Origin: Actinomycetes bacterium
Lineage (GTDB): Bacteria; Actinomycetota; Actinomycetes; Mycobacteriales; Mycobacteriaceae
Assembly (NCBI GenBank): GCA_023417985.1
Contig: JAEZDV010000257.1
Span: 1 to 8,120 of the forward strand
Reading direction: 5' to 3'
Length of the DNA: 8,120 nucleotides
The notes beneath the pieces are model-generated. The model ran no database searches, was not told the origin of the DNA, and was given only the letters and a program-made list of their open reading frames with translations. A program made the translations under genes and the position numbers. Numbering within the stretch: the stretch's first letter is position 1; every line of letters starts with the position of its first letter. Shown piece by piece: positions 1-6,727 of this stretch.

Positions 1-2750
1 GTCTCGACGTGCGCATCGCGGATGAGCGTGCCGTCGGCCTGCTTCTCTGCGATGTGCGTGATGATGCCGCGCTCGGTGCCACAGTCGACCTCGCGAACGA
101 TGACGTCCTGCGAGACGTCCACCAGACGACGGGTCAGGTAACCCGAGTCGGCGGTACGCAGAGCGGTATCGGCCAGACCCTTACGCGCACCGTGCGTGTT
201 GATGAAGTACTCGGCGACGGTCAGGCCCTCACGGAACGAGGACTTGATCGGGCGAGGAATGAACTCGCCCTTCGGATTCGTCACCAGGCCCTTCATGCCC
301 GCCAGCGAGCGGATCTGGGTCATGTTGCCCGCAGCACCCGACTTGACGATCGTCGGAATCGGGTTGTCGTCCGGGTAGTGCGCCTCCATGGCCTGACCGA
401 CCTCTTCGGTCGCTTCCTGCCACAGCTTGACGAGCGAATCGCGACGCTCGTCCTCGGAGAGCTTTCCTCGGTCGTACTGCCGCTGGATCGCGTCGGCCTG
501 GCCCTCGTAACGCTCGAGGATGTCCTTCTTCTCCGGCGGAACGAGCACGTCCGCCATCGAGATGGTCACACCCGAACGAGTGGCCCAGTAGAAGCCCGCG
601 TCCTTGAGCTTGTCGACGGTCTGCGCGACGACGATCATCGGGTAACGCTCGGCGAGATCGTTGATGATCGCGGCCTGACGCTTCTTCGGCATGATGTCGT
701 TGACGAAGCCGTAGTTGACCGGCAGGAGCTCGTTGAACAGGACACGACCGAGGGTCGTCTCCGCGGTCCACGCCTGGCCGTACTTCCAGCCCTCGGGGAA
801 CAGCTCGTTCTCGAGTTCACGCGACGGACGCTGGTGCGTGAGCCGCACCTTGATCGGAGCCTGAACCGAGAGCACGCCACGGTCGACAGCCATCTGCGCT
901 TCGGCCGGGGACGAATACACGCCCTGCTCCGGCTGATCGCCGTCGGCCGGCTGGTACGCACCCGGAGCGTCCTCACGCAGACGGGTCAGGTGGTACAGAC
1001 CGGTCACCATGTCCAGACGCGGCATGGCGAGCGGGCGACCCGAAGCCGGTGACAGGATGTTGTTCGAGGACAGCATCAGGATGCGGGCCTCGGCCTGCGC
1101 CTCCGCGGACAGCGGAAGGTGCACGGCCATCTGGTCACCGTCGAAGTCGGCGTTGAAGGCCTCACACACCAGCGGGTGGAGCTGAATGGCCTTGCCCTCG
1201 ACGAGCTGCGGCTCGAACGCCTGGATGCCCAGACGGTGCAGCGTGGGAGCACGGTTCAGCAGAACCGGATGCTCGCTGATGACCTCTTCGAGGACATCCC
1301 ACACCTGAGCACGCTGACGCTCGACCATGCGCTTGGCAGACTTGATGTTCTGCGCGTGGTTGAGATCGACGAGGCGCTTCATGACGAACGGCTTGAACAG
1401 CTCGAGCGCCATCAGCTTGGGCAGACCGCACTGGTGCAGCTTGAGCTGAGGACCGACGACGATGACCGAACGGCCCGAGTAGTCGACGCGCTTGCCGAGC
1501 AGGTTCTGACGGAAGCGGCCCTGCTTGCCCTTGAGCAGATCGGACAGCGACTTGAGCGGACGGTTGCCCGGACCCGTGACGGGCCGGCCACGACGACCGT
1601 TGTCGAACAGCGCGTCCACGGACTCCTGCAGCATCCGCTTCTCGTTGTTGACGATGATCTCGGGAGCACCGAGGTCGATCAGTCGCTTGAGGCGGTTGTT
1701 GCGGTTGATGACACGGCGGTACAGATCGTTGAGGTCGGACGTCGCGAAACGGCCACCGTCGAGCTGAACCATCGGGCGAAGCTCCGGCGGGATCACCGGA
1801 ACGGCGTCGAGCACCATGCCCATGGGCGAGTTGCCGGACTGCTGGAACGCCGCGACGACCTTGAGTCGCTTGAGCGCGCGCAGCTTCTTCTGGCCCTTGC
1901 CGCTGCGGATGGTCTCGCGCAGCGACTCGGCCTCGGCGTCGATGTCGAAGTTCTCGATCAGCTTCTGGATCGCCTCGGCGCCCATGGCACCGGTGAAGTA
2001 CTCCCCGTAGCGGTCCTGCAGCTCGCGGTAGAGCATCTCGTCGACGATGAGATCCTTCGGCTTCAGCTTCGTGAAGGTGCTCCAGATCTCGTCCAGGCGG
2101 TCGAGCTCACGCTGCGAGCGGTCGCGCAGCTGACGCATCTCGCGCTCGCCGCCGTCCTTGACCTTGCGGCGGACGTCGGACTTGGCACCCTCGGCCTCGA
2201 GCTCGGCCAGGTCTGCTTCGAGCTTCTGCGCACGGGCCTCGAGGTCGGCGTCGCGCTGATCTGCGACAGCCTTCTTCTCGACCTCCATCTCGGCCTCGAG
2301 GGTCGAGAGTTCGTTGTGACGCAGGTCGTCGTCGACTGCGGTGATGACGTACGCAGCGAAGTAGATGATCTTTTCGAGATCCTTCGGAGCGAGGTCGAGC
2401 AGGTAGCCGAGACGGCTCGGCACACCCTTGAAGTACCAGATGTGGGTGACGGGTGCGGCCAGTTCGATGTGGCCCATCCGCTCACGACGCACCTTGGCGC
2501 GAGTCACCTCGACGCCGCAGCGCTCGCAGATGATGCCCTTGAAGCGGACGCGCTTGTACTTACCGCAGTAGCACTCCCAGTCCCGGGTGGGGCCGAAGAT
2601 CTTCTCGCAGAAGAGGCCGTCCTTCTCGGGCTTGAGCGTGCGGTAGTTGATGGTCTCAGGCTTCTTGACCTCGCCGTACGACCAGTTACGGATGTCCTCG
2701 GCGGTGGCCAGGCCGATCCGGAGTTCATCGAAGAAGTTGACGTCGAGCAC
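1..2750 (-). CDS. rpoC: DNA-directed RNA polymerase subunit beta' (RpoC), 5' portion, cut by window edge
   Basis: RpoC is the largest core RNA polymerase subunit and carries the catalytic magnesium. The frame is open from GTG at 2750 to the window edge: 916 codons plus two bases, against about 1,316 residues in M. tuberculosis, so about 400 C-terminal residues are missing. The protein opens VLDVNFFDELRIGLATAEDI. Zinc site 1 is visible as C60, C62, C75 and C78. Residues about 137-225 are a charged, Glu/Arg-rich helical segment matching the actinobacterial beta' insert. The active-site motif NADFDGDQMA has its aspartates at 535, 537 and 539, the same numbering as M. tuberculosis. The bridge-helix region (GARKGLADTALRTADSGYLT) and the first cysteine of zinc site 2 (in VDCGTERGI) lie near the edge. 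The trigger loop and the other three zinc-2 cysteines are outside. The GTG start is set by AGGAA 5 nt upstream and by family alignment. I checked the frame at several points and saw no frameshift. It follows rpoB by 116 nt and is probably cotranscribed. Confidence 0.98.
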   Translation of the reverse strand, partial: MLDVNFFDELRIGLATAEDIRNWSYGEVKKPETINYRTLKPEKDGLFCEKIFGPTRDWECYCGKYKRVRFKGIICERCGVEVTRAKVRRERMGHIELAAPVTHIWYFKGVPSRLGYLLDLAPKDLEKIIYFAAYVITAVDDDLRHNELSTLEAEMEVEKKAVADQRDADLEARAQKLEADLAELEAEGAKSDVRRKVKDGGEREMRQLRDRSQRELDRLDEIWSTFTKLKPKDLIVDEMLYRELQDRYGEYFTGAMGAEAIQKLIENFDIDAEAESLRETIRSGKGQKKLRALKRLKVVAAFQQSGNSPMGMVLDAVPVIPPELRPMVQLDGGRFATSDLNDLYRRVINRNNRLKRLIDLGAPEIIVNNEKRMLQESVDALFDNGRRGRPVTGPGNRPLKSLSDLLKGKQGRFRQNLLGKRVDYSGRSVIVVGPQLKLHQCGLPKLMALELFKPFVMKRLVDLNHAQNIKSAKRMVERQRAQVWDVLEEVISEHPVLLNRAPTLHRLGIQAFEPQLVEGKAIQLHPLVCEAFNADFDGDQMAVHLPLSAEAQAEARILMLSSNNILSPASGRPLAMPRLDMVTGLYHLTRLREDAPGAYQPADGDQPEQGVYSSPAEAQMAVDRGVLSVQAPIKVRLTHQRPSRELENELFPEGWKYGQAWTAETTLGRVLFNELLPVNYGFVNDIMPKKRQAAIINDLAERYPMIVVAQTVDKLKDAGFYWATRSGVTISMADVLVPPEKKDILERYEGQADAIQRQYDRGKLSEDERRDSLVKLWQEATEEVGQAMEAHYPDDNPIPTIVKSGAAGNMTQIRSLAGMKGLVTNPKGEFIPRPIKSSFREGLTVAEYFINTHGARKGLADTALRTADSGYLTRRLVDVSQDVIVREVDCGTERGIITHIAEKQADGTLIRDAHVE

Positions 2751-2754
2751 GTAA

Positions 2755-2762
2755 CTTCCTTT
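2755..2762 (-). promoter_or_regulatory. rpoC ribosome-binding site
   Basis: On the mRNA strand this reads AAAGGAAG. Its AGGAA core ends 5 nt before the rpoC GTG. It decides the start, because rpoC has no ATG at this position. Confidence 0.8.
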
Positions 2763-2811
2763 CCCCTGTGCGGGCTTTGTTGCTGCTAGTTGTCGCTATC
2801 GCTGCCGGGGC

Positions 2812-2858
2812 CCGATGCGGTACGCGTCCCGGTTCTACTCGGTGGCGTACCGCATCGG
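2812..2858 (-). repeat. Perfect 14-bp inverted repeat (RNA hairpin) in the rpoB-rpoC spacer
   Basis: The arms 2812-2825 (CCGATGCGGTACGC) and 2845-2858 (GCGTACCGCATCGG) are exact reverse complements, separated by a 19-nt loop. In the transcript the stem begins 8 nt after the rpoB TAG and ends 49 nt before the rpoC ribosome-binding site. No U-tract follows the stem, so it is not a standard intrinsic terminator. A ribosome terminating on rpoB would overlap the base of the stem. It may be an RNase III or RNase E processing site, a partial attenuator, or an mRNA-stability element. The structure is seen directly; the role is inference. Confidence 0.8.
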
Positions 2859-2866
2859 CTCGGCTC

Positions 2867-5800
2867 CTAGTTCGCGAGGTCGTCGACGGTGGCCGACTCG
2901 TTGCGGGAAAGGTTGATGCCCAGGTTGGCGGCAGCCCGTTCGAGATCCTCGTCGTCGCCGTCGGCCATCGTGATGGCCGCGCCGTCGCTGGAGAGCACCT
3001 CGACGTTCAGGCACAGCGACTGGAGTTCCTTGAGGAGCACCTTGAAGGACTCCGGGATACCCGGCTCCGGGATGTTCTCGCCCTTGACGATCGCCTCGTA
3101 GACCTTCACGCGGCCCACGACGTCGTCGGACTTGATGGTGAGGAGTTCCTGAAGCGTGTACGCGGCGCCGTAGGCCTGCATGGCCCAGCACTCCATCTCA
3201 CCGAAGCGCTGGCCACCGAACTGGGCCTTACCGCCGAGCGGCTGCTGGGTGATCATCGAGTACGGACCCGTCGAACGAGCGTGGATCTTGTCGTCGACGA
3301 GGTGGTGCAGCTTGATGATGTACATGTAGCCGACCGACACGGGGTACGGGAACGGCTCGCCGGAACGTCCGTCGAACAAGGTTGCCTTGCCGTCCGGTCC
3401 GACCATGACTTCGCCGTCACGGTTGGGCAGCGTCGACGAGAGCAGACCGGTCAGTTCCTCTTCGCGGGCACCGTCGAACACCGGGGTGGCGATGTTCGTG
3501 TCGGGCTCCGCCGACACCATCTCCTCGGCGAGGTTCTGTGCCCACTCGGGACGGCTGCCGTCGTCGGCGATCTGGATGTTCCAGCCCGCCTTGCCGATCC
3601 AGCCGAGATGCGTCTCGAGGATCTGGCCGATGTTCATACGACGGGGAACACCGTGCGTGTTGAGGATGATGTCGACCGGCGTGCCGTCCGACAGGAACGG
3701 CATGTCTTCCTGCGGGAGGATCTTGCCGATGACGCCCTTGTTGCCGTGGCGGCCGGCGAGCTTGTCGCCGTCCTGGATCTTGCGCTTCTGCGCCACGTAC
3801 ACGCGGACGAGCTCGTTGACACCGGGAGGAAGATCGTCGTCGTCCTCGCGCGAGAACACGCGGACGCCGATGACCTTGCCGGTCTCGCCGTGCGGAACCT
3901 TGAGCGACGTGTCGCGAACCTCGCGCGCCTTCTCACCGAAGATCGCGCGGAGCAGGCGCTCCTCCGGGGTCAGCTCGGTCTCGCCCTTCGGCGTGACCTT
4001 GCCGACGAGGATGTCGCCGTCGCGAACCTCGGCACCGATGCGGACGATGCCGCGCTCGTCGAGATCCGCGAGAACCTCGTCGGAGACGTTCGGGATGTCC
4101 CGGGTGATCTCCTCGGCACCGAGCTTGGTGTCGCGGGCGTCGATCTCGTGCTCCTCGATGTGAATCGAGGTGAGCACGTCCTCCTCCACGAGGCGCTGCG
4201 ACAGGATGATCGCGTCCTCGTAGTTGTGGCCCTCCCACGGCATGATCGCCACGAGCAGGTTCTTGCCGAGCGCCATCTCACCGTTCTGGGTGCAGGGGCC
4301 GTCGGCGAGGACCTGGCCGGACTCCACGCGCTGTCCCTCGTCCACGATCGGACGCTGGTTGGAGCAGGTGCCCTGGTTGGAGCGATCGAACTTGCGCAGG
4401 CGGTACGTCCGGCGGGTGCCGTCGTCGGCCATCACGGTGATGAAGTCGGCGGAGACCTCCTCCACCACACCGCTCTTCTCGGTGACGATGACGTCGCCGG
4501 CGTCCACCGCGGCACGGAGTTCCATGCCGGTGCCGACGATCGGCGACTCGCTGCGCACGAGCGGCACAGCCTGACGCTGCATGTTCGCGCCCATGAGTGC
4601 ACGGTTGGCGTCGTCGTGCTCGAGGAACGGAATCATCGCGGTCGCGACAGAGACCATCTGGCGCGGCGAGACGTCCATGTACTCGACGGTGTCGGCCGAG
4701 ACGTACTCGATCTCCGCGCCCTTCTTACGGACGAGCACGCGATCCTCGGCGAACGTTCCGTCCGCAGCGATCGGCGAGTTCGCCTGTGCGATGAGGTAGC
4801 GGTCCTCTTCGTCGGCGGTCAGGTACGCGACCTCGTCGGTGACCACGCCGTTCTCGACCTTGCGGTACGGAGTCTCGATGAAGCCGAACGGGTTGACCCG
4901 TGCGTACACCGACAGCGAACCGATCAGGCCGATGTTCGGGCCCTCAGGGGTCTCGATGGGGCACATGCGGCCGTAGTGCGACGGGTGGACGTCGCGGACC
5001 TCGAGGCCGGCGCGCTCACGCGACAGACCACCCGGGCCGAGCGCGGACAGACGACGCTTGTGCGTCAGGCCCGACAGCGGGTTGTTCTGGTCCATGAACT
5101 GCGACAGCTGGGAGGTTCCGAAGAACTCCTTGATCGCGGCGACGACCGGACGGATGTTGATCAGGGTCTGCGGCGTGATCGCCTCGACGTCCTGGGTGGT
5201 CATGCGCTCGCGAACCACGCGCTCCATGCGGGACAGGCCCACGCGGATCTGGTTCTGGATGAGCTCACCCACGGTGCGCAGACGACGGTTGCCGAAGTGG
5301 TCGATGTCGTCGACCTCGACGGGAACCTCGACGCCACCGGGAACGGTCATCTTGTTCTCGCCGGCGTGCAGACGCACGAGGTACTCGATCGTGGCGACGA
5401 TGTCTTCCTCGGTGAGGGTGGACGCCTCGATCGGCTGACCCGAGTTCAGGCCGAGCTTCTTGTTGATCTTGTAACGACCCACGCGGGCGAGGTCGTAGCG
5501 CTTGTCCTTGAAGAAGAGGTTTTCCAGCAGGGTCTGCGCGCTCTCCTTGGTCGGCGGCTCACCCGGGCGGAGCTTGCGGTAGATGTCGAGCAGGGCCTCG
5601 TCGGTGCCGGCCGTGTTGTCCTTCTCGAGCGTGGACATCATGATCTCGGAGAAGCCGAAGCGCTCCACGATCTGCTCGGTGGACCAGCCGAGCGCCTTGA
5701 GCAGCACCGTGACGGGCTGACGACGCTTGCGGTCGATGCGCACACCGACGGTGTCGCGCTTGTCGACGTCGAATTCGAGCCAGGCGCCGCGACCGGGGAT

Positions 5801-6373
5801 GACCTTGACGCTGTGCAGGTCCTTCTCGGTGCTCTTGTCGACGGACTTGTCGAAGTACACGCCCGGAGAACGCACGAGCTGCGAAACGACGACGCGCTCA
5901 GTGCCGTTGATGACGAACGTTCCCTTGTCGGTCATCATCGGGAAATCGCCCATGAAGACCGTCTGGCTCTTGATCTCGCCGGTGTTGTTGTTGATGAACT
6001 CCGCGGTGACGAACAGCGGAGCCGCGTACGTCATGTCCTTGTCCTTGCACTCCTCGACGGAGGCCTTGACCTCGTCGAAGCGCGGGTCGGAGAAGGAGAG
6101 AGACATCGAGCCCGAGAAGTCCTCGATGGGCGAGAGTTCGTGGAGGATCTCTTCGAGACCGCCGACGAGATGGCCGTCGAGTCGCTCGGCAGCCTTCGCG
6201 CGCCAGCGCTCGGAGCCGATCAACCATTCGAAGGAATCCGTCTGTATGTCGAGGAGCCCTGGGACTTCGAGAGGCTCGCGAATTTTCGCGAACGAGACCC
6301 TCTTCGGGGCTCCGGGGATTCCGGCTACTGCCTTGGTCTGGCTAGAGACTGCCAAGATGCGTCCTTCCAGCAC
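2867..6373 (-). CDS. rpoB: DNA-directed RNA polymerase subunit beta (RpoB)
   Basis: RpoB pairs with RpoC to form the active-site cleft of core RNA polymerase and is the rifamycin target. The frame gives 1,168 residues from GTG at 6373, or 1,162 from TTG at 6355; the M. tuberculosis protein is about 1,172-1,178. The sequence is collinear with the mycobacterial protein throughout, including SFAKIREPLEVPGLLD near the N-terminus, INGTERVVVSQLVRSPG, the rifampicin region GTSQLSQFMDQNNPLSG followed by THKRRLSALGPGG, the basic motif GDKLAGRHGNKGVIGK, and the C-terminal NLGINLSRNES. Counting from the GTG, rifampicin-contact residues D428, H438 and S443 (E. coli D516, H526, S531) are all wild type, so the enzyme is predicted rifamycin-sensitive. 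I give the longer start because I recall homologues annotated with the same VLEG(R/C)I prefix, but the TTG has the better ribosome-binding site and matches the classic M. tuberculosis start. A promoter lies about 180 nt upstream; rpoC follows. Confidence 0.98.
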   Translation of the reverse strand: MLEGRILAVSSQTKAVAGIPGAPKRVSFAKIREPLEVPGLLDIQTDSFEWLIGSERWRAKAAERLDGHLVGGLEEILHELSPIEDFSGSMSLSFSDPRFDEVKASVEECKDKDMTYAAPLFVTAEFINNNTGEIKSQTVFMGDFPMMTDKGTFVINGTERVVVSQLVRSPGVYFDKSVDKSTEKDLHSVKVIPGRGAWLEFDVDKRDTVGVRIDRKRRQPVTVLLKALGWSTEQIVERFGFSEIMMSTLEKDNTAGTDEALLDIYRKLRPGEPPTKESAQTLLENLFFKDKRYDLARVGRYKINKKLGLNSGQPIEASTLTEEDIVATIEYLVRLHAGENKMTVPGGVEVPVEVDDIDHFGNRRLRTVGELIQNQIRVGLSRMERVVRERMTTQDVEAITPQTLINIRPVVAAIKEFFGTSQLSQFMDQNNPLSGLTHKRRLSALGPGGLSRERAGLEVRDVHPSHYGRMCPIETPEGPNIGLIGSLSVYARVNPFGFIETPYRKVENGVVTDEVAYLTADEEDRYLIAQANSPIAADGTFAEDRVLVRKKGAEIEYVSADTVEYMDVSPRQMVSVATAMIPFLEHDDANRALMGANMQRQAVPLVRSESPIVGTGMELRAAVDAGDVIVTEKSGVVEEVSADFITVMADDGTRRTYRLRKFDRSNQGTCSNQRPIVDEGQRVESGQVLADGPCTQNGEMALGKNLLVAIMPWEGHNYEDAIILSQRLVEEDVLTSIHIEEHEIDARDTKLGAEEITRDIPNVSDEVLADLDERGIVRIGAEVRDGDILVGKVTPKGETELTPEERLLRAIFGEKAREVRDTSLKVPHGETGKVIGVRVFSREDDDDLPPGVNELVRVYVAQKRKIQDGDKLAGRHGNKGVIGKILPQEDMPFLSDGTPVDIILNTHGVPRRMNIGQILETHLGWIGKAGWNIQIADDGSRPEWAQNLAEEMVSAEPDTNIATPVFDGAREEELTGLLSSTLPNRDGEVMVGPDGKATLFDGRSGEPFPYPVSVGYMYIIKLHHLVDDKIHARSTGPYSMITQQPLGGKAQFGGQRFGEMECWAMQAYGAAYTLQELLTIKSDDVVGRVKVYEAIVKGENIPEPGIPESFKVLLKELQSLCLNVEVLSSDGAAITMADGDDEDLERAAANLGINLSRNESATVDDLAN
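6362..6368 (-). promoter_or_regulatory. Ribosome-binding site favouring the TTG start of rpoB
   Basis: The mRNA reads GGAAGGA, followed by a 6-nt spacer and then TTG (6355-6353). If translation starts at the upstream GTG (6373), this motif is inside the gene as codons for EG. The GTG itself has only a GGAG about 15 nt upstream, which is too far for a typical site. Confidence 0.6.
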
Positions 6374-6545
6374 CTCACGCGGGACGCTCCAACCGGTGCG
6401 ACCGCCGCTGTACCTGCTTCTTCATGTGGGGCGTTTTCGCTGGTTACAACCCGAATCGAGTACTCCACCGAACAACCGGGACGATCTCACCTTCGGGGCG
6501 AAATCCGTCTCGACGATCGAGGAGTGGACAGGAGGCAGCCAGCGC
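6374..6545 (-). other. Probable rpoB 5' leader with short inverted repeats and two tiny ORFs
   Basis: This is the predicted untranslated leader downstream of the promoter at 6554-6582; the 5' end is an estimate. It is visibly less GC-rich than the flanking genes. It contains small hairpins at 6509-6521 (CTCGA/TCGAG, 3-nt loop) and 6394-6404 (CGGT/ACCG, 3-nt loop). A CCCGAA segment (complement of 6492-6497) can pair with UUCGG (complement of 6468-6472) or UUCGGG (complement of 6450-6455). Two very short reading frames end at the rpoB start region: 6490-6422 (GTG, 22 codons) and 6425-6375 (ATG, 16 codons). Neither has a good ribosome-binding site, so I do not call them genes. No known riboswitch was recognised. 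Confidence 0.45.
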
Positions 6546-6553
6546 AAAGAACG

Positions 6554-6582
6554 AGCCTACACCAAGGAAATACAGATGTCCA
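6554..6582 (-). promoter_or_regulatory. Predicted SigA-type promoter for rpoBC
   Basis: On the minus strand, TGGACA (complement of 6577-6582) is one base from the -35 consensus TTGACA. A 17-nt spacer separates it from TAGGCT (complement of 6554-6559), which fits the actinobacterial TANNNT -10. Transcription should start around 6545-6548, giving a leader of about 170-190 nt. It is the best -35/-10 pair I found between the upstream gene and rpoB, and its position fits the long rpoB leaders of related actinobacteria. The prediction rests on sequence alone. Confidence 0.6.
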
Positions 6583-6727
6583 CAGGGGTGCCTCAAAGAA
6601 ACCTGGCAAGCGGCGCTGGAAGGAACGAACCGCACAGGCGTACCGATAGAGTGACCGTTCGCGCCCGCTGCGTCAAGCCTTGCGGAGGATCAAGATTCCG
6701 CGAATTCGCGCAGACCGGCCCCGACGG
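6583..6727. other. Gap between the Mce-associated gene and the rpoB promoter
   Basis: No supported gene lies here. No GC-rich stem followed by a T-run was found on the minus strand, so readthrough from the upstream gene into rpoB is possible. The stretch includes a perfect palindrome (6699-6710), a weak 4-bp stem CTTG/CAAG at 6679-6694, and an isolated TTGACG on the minus strand (complement of 6671-6676) without a convincing -10 at normal spacing. Confidence 0.5.
6699..6710. repeat. Perfect 12-bp palindrome CGCGAATTCGCG
   Basis: This exact self-complementary dodecamer lies 17 bp past the stop of the Mce-associated gene. As RNA it can make only a 4-bp CGCG stem with an AAUU loop. It could be a binding site for a dimeric protein or chance in GC-rich DNA; nothing else in the window repeats it. 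Confidence 0.5.

Noticed and set aside
9..2789. Two long plus-strand open frames (9-1052 and 1119-2789) antisense to rpoC
   Set aside because: They are codon-aligned with rpoC in the same way. The break between them reflects a TCA serine codon in rpoC (in the segment LSPASGRP). The minus strand encodes a full, recognisable RpoC.
2812..2858. The rpoB-rpoC hairpin as an intrinsic terminator
   Set aside because: No U-tract follows the stem and an essential gene with its own ribosome-binding site comes directly after. Full termination would separate rpoC from its promoter.
6444..6635. A 63-codon minus-strand frame (GTG at 6635) with a hydrophobic stretch ending in LAASC, suggestive of a lipoprotein signal
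   Set aside because: It has no ribosome-binding site, its third-position GC is much lower than in neighbouring genes, and it runs through the predicted rpoB promoter. Probably chance.
2768..6649. A 1,293-codon open frame antisense to the whole of rpoB
   Set aside because: It is codon-aligned with rpoB, so its stops would arise only from TTA, CTA or TCA codons in rpoB, which high-GC genomes avoid. The translation is Arg/Val/Leu/Asp-rich with no recognisable domain. It is a composition artefact.
6645..6676. A second possible promoter with TTGACG as the -35
   Set aside because: The nearest -10-like sequence (TCTATC) is at a 20-nt spacing and does not fit TANNNT. The pair at 6554-6582 is much better.
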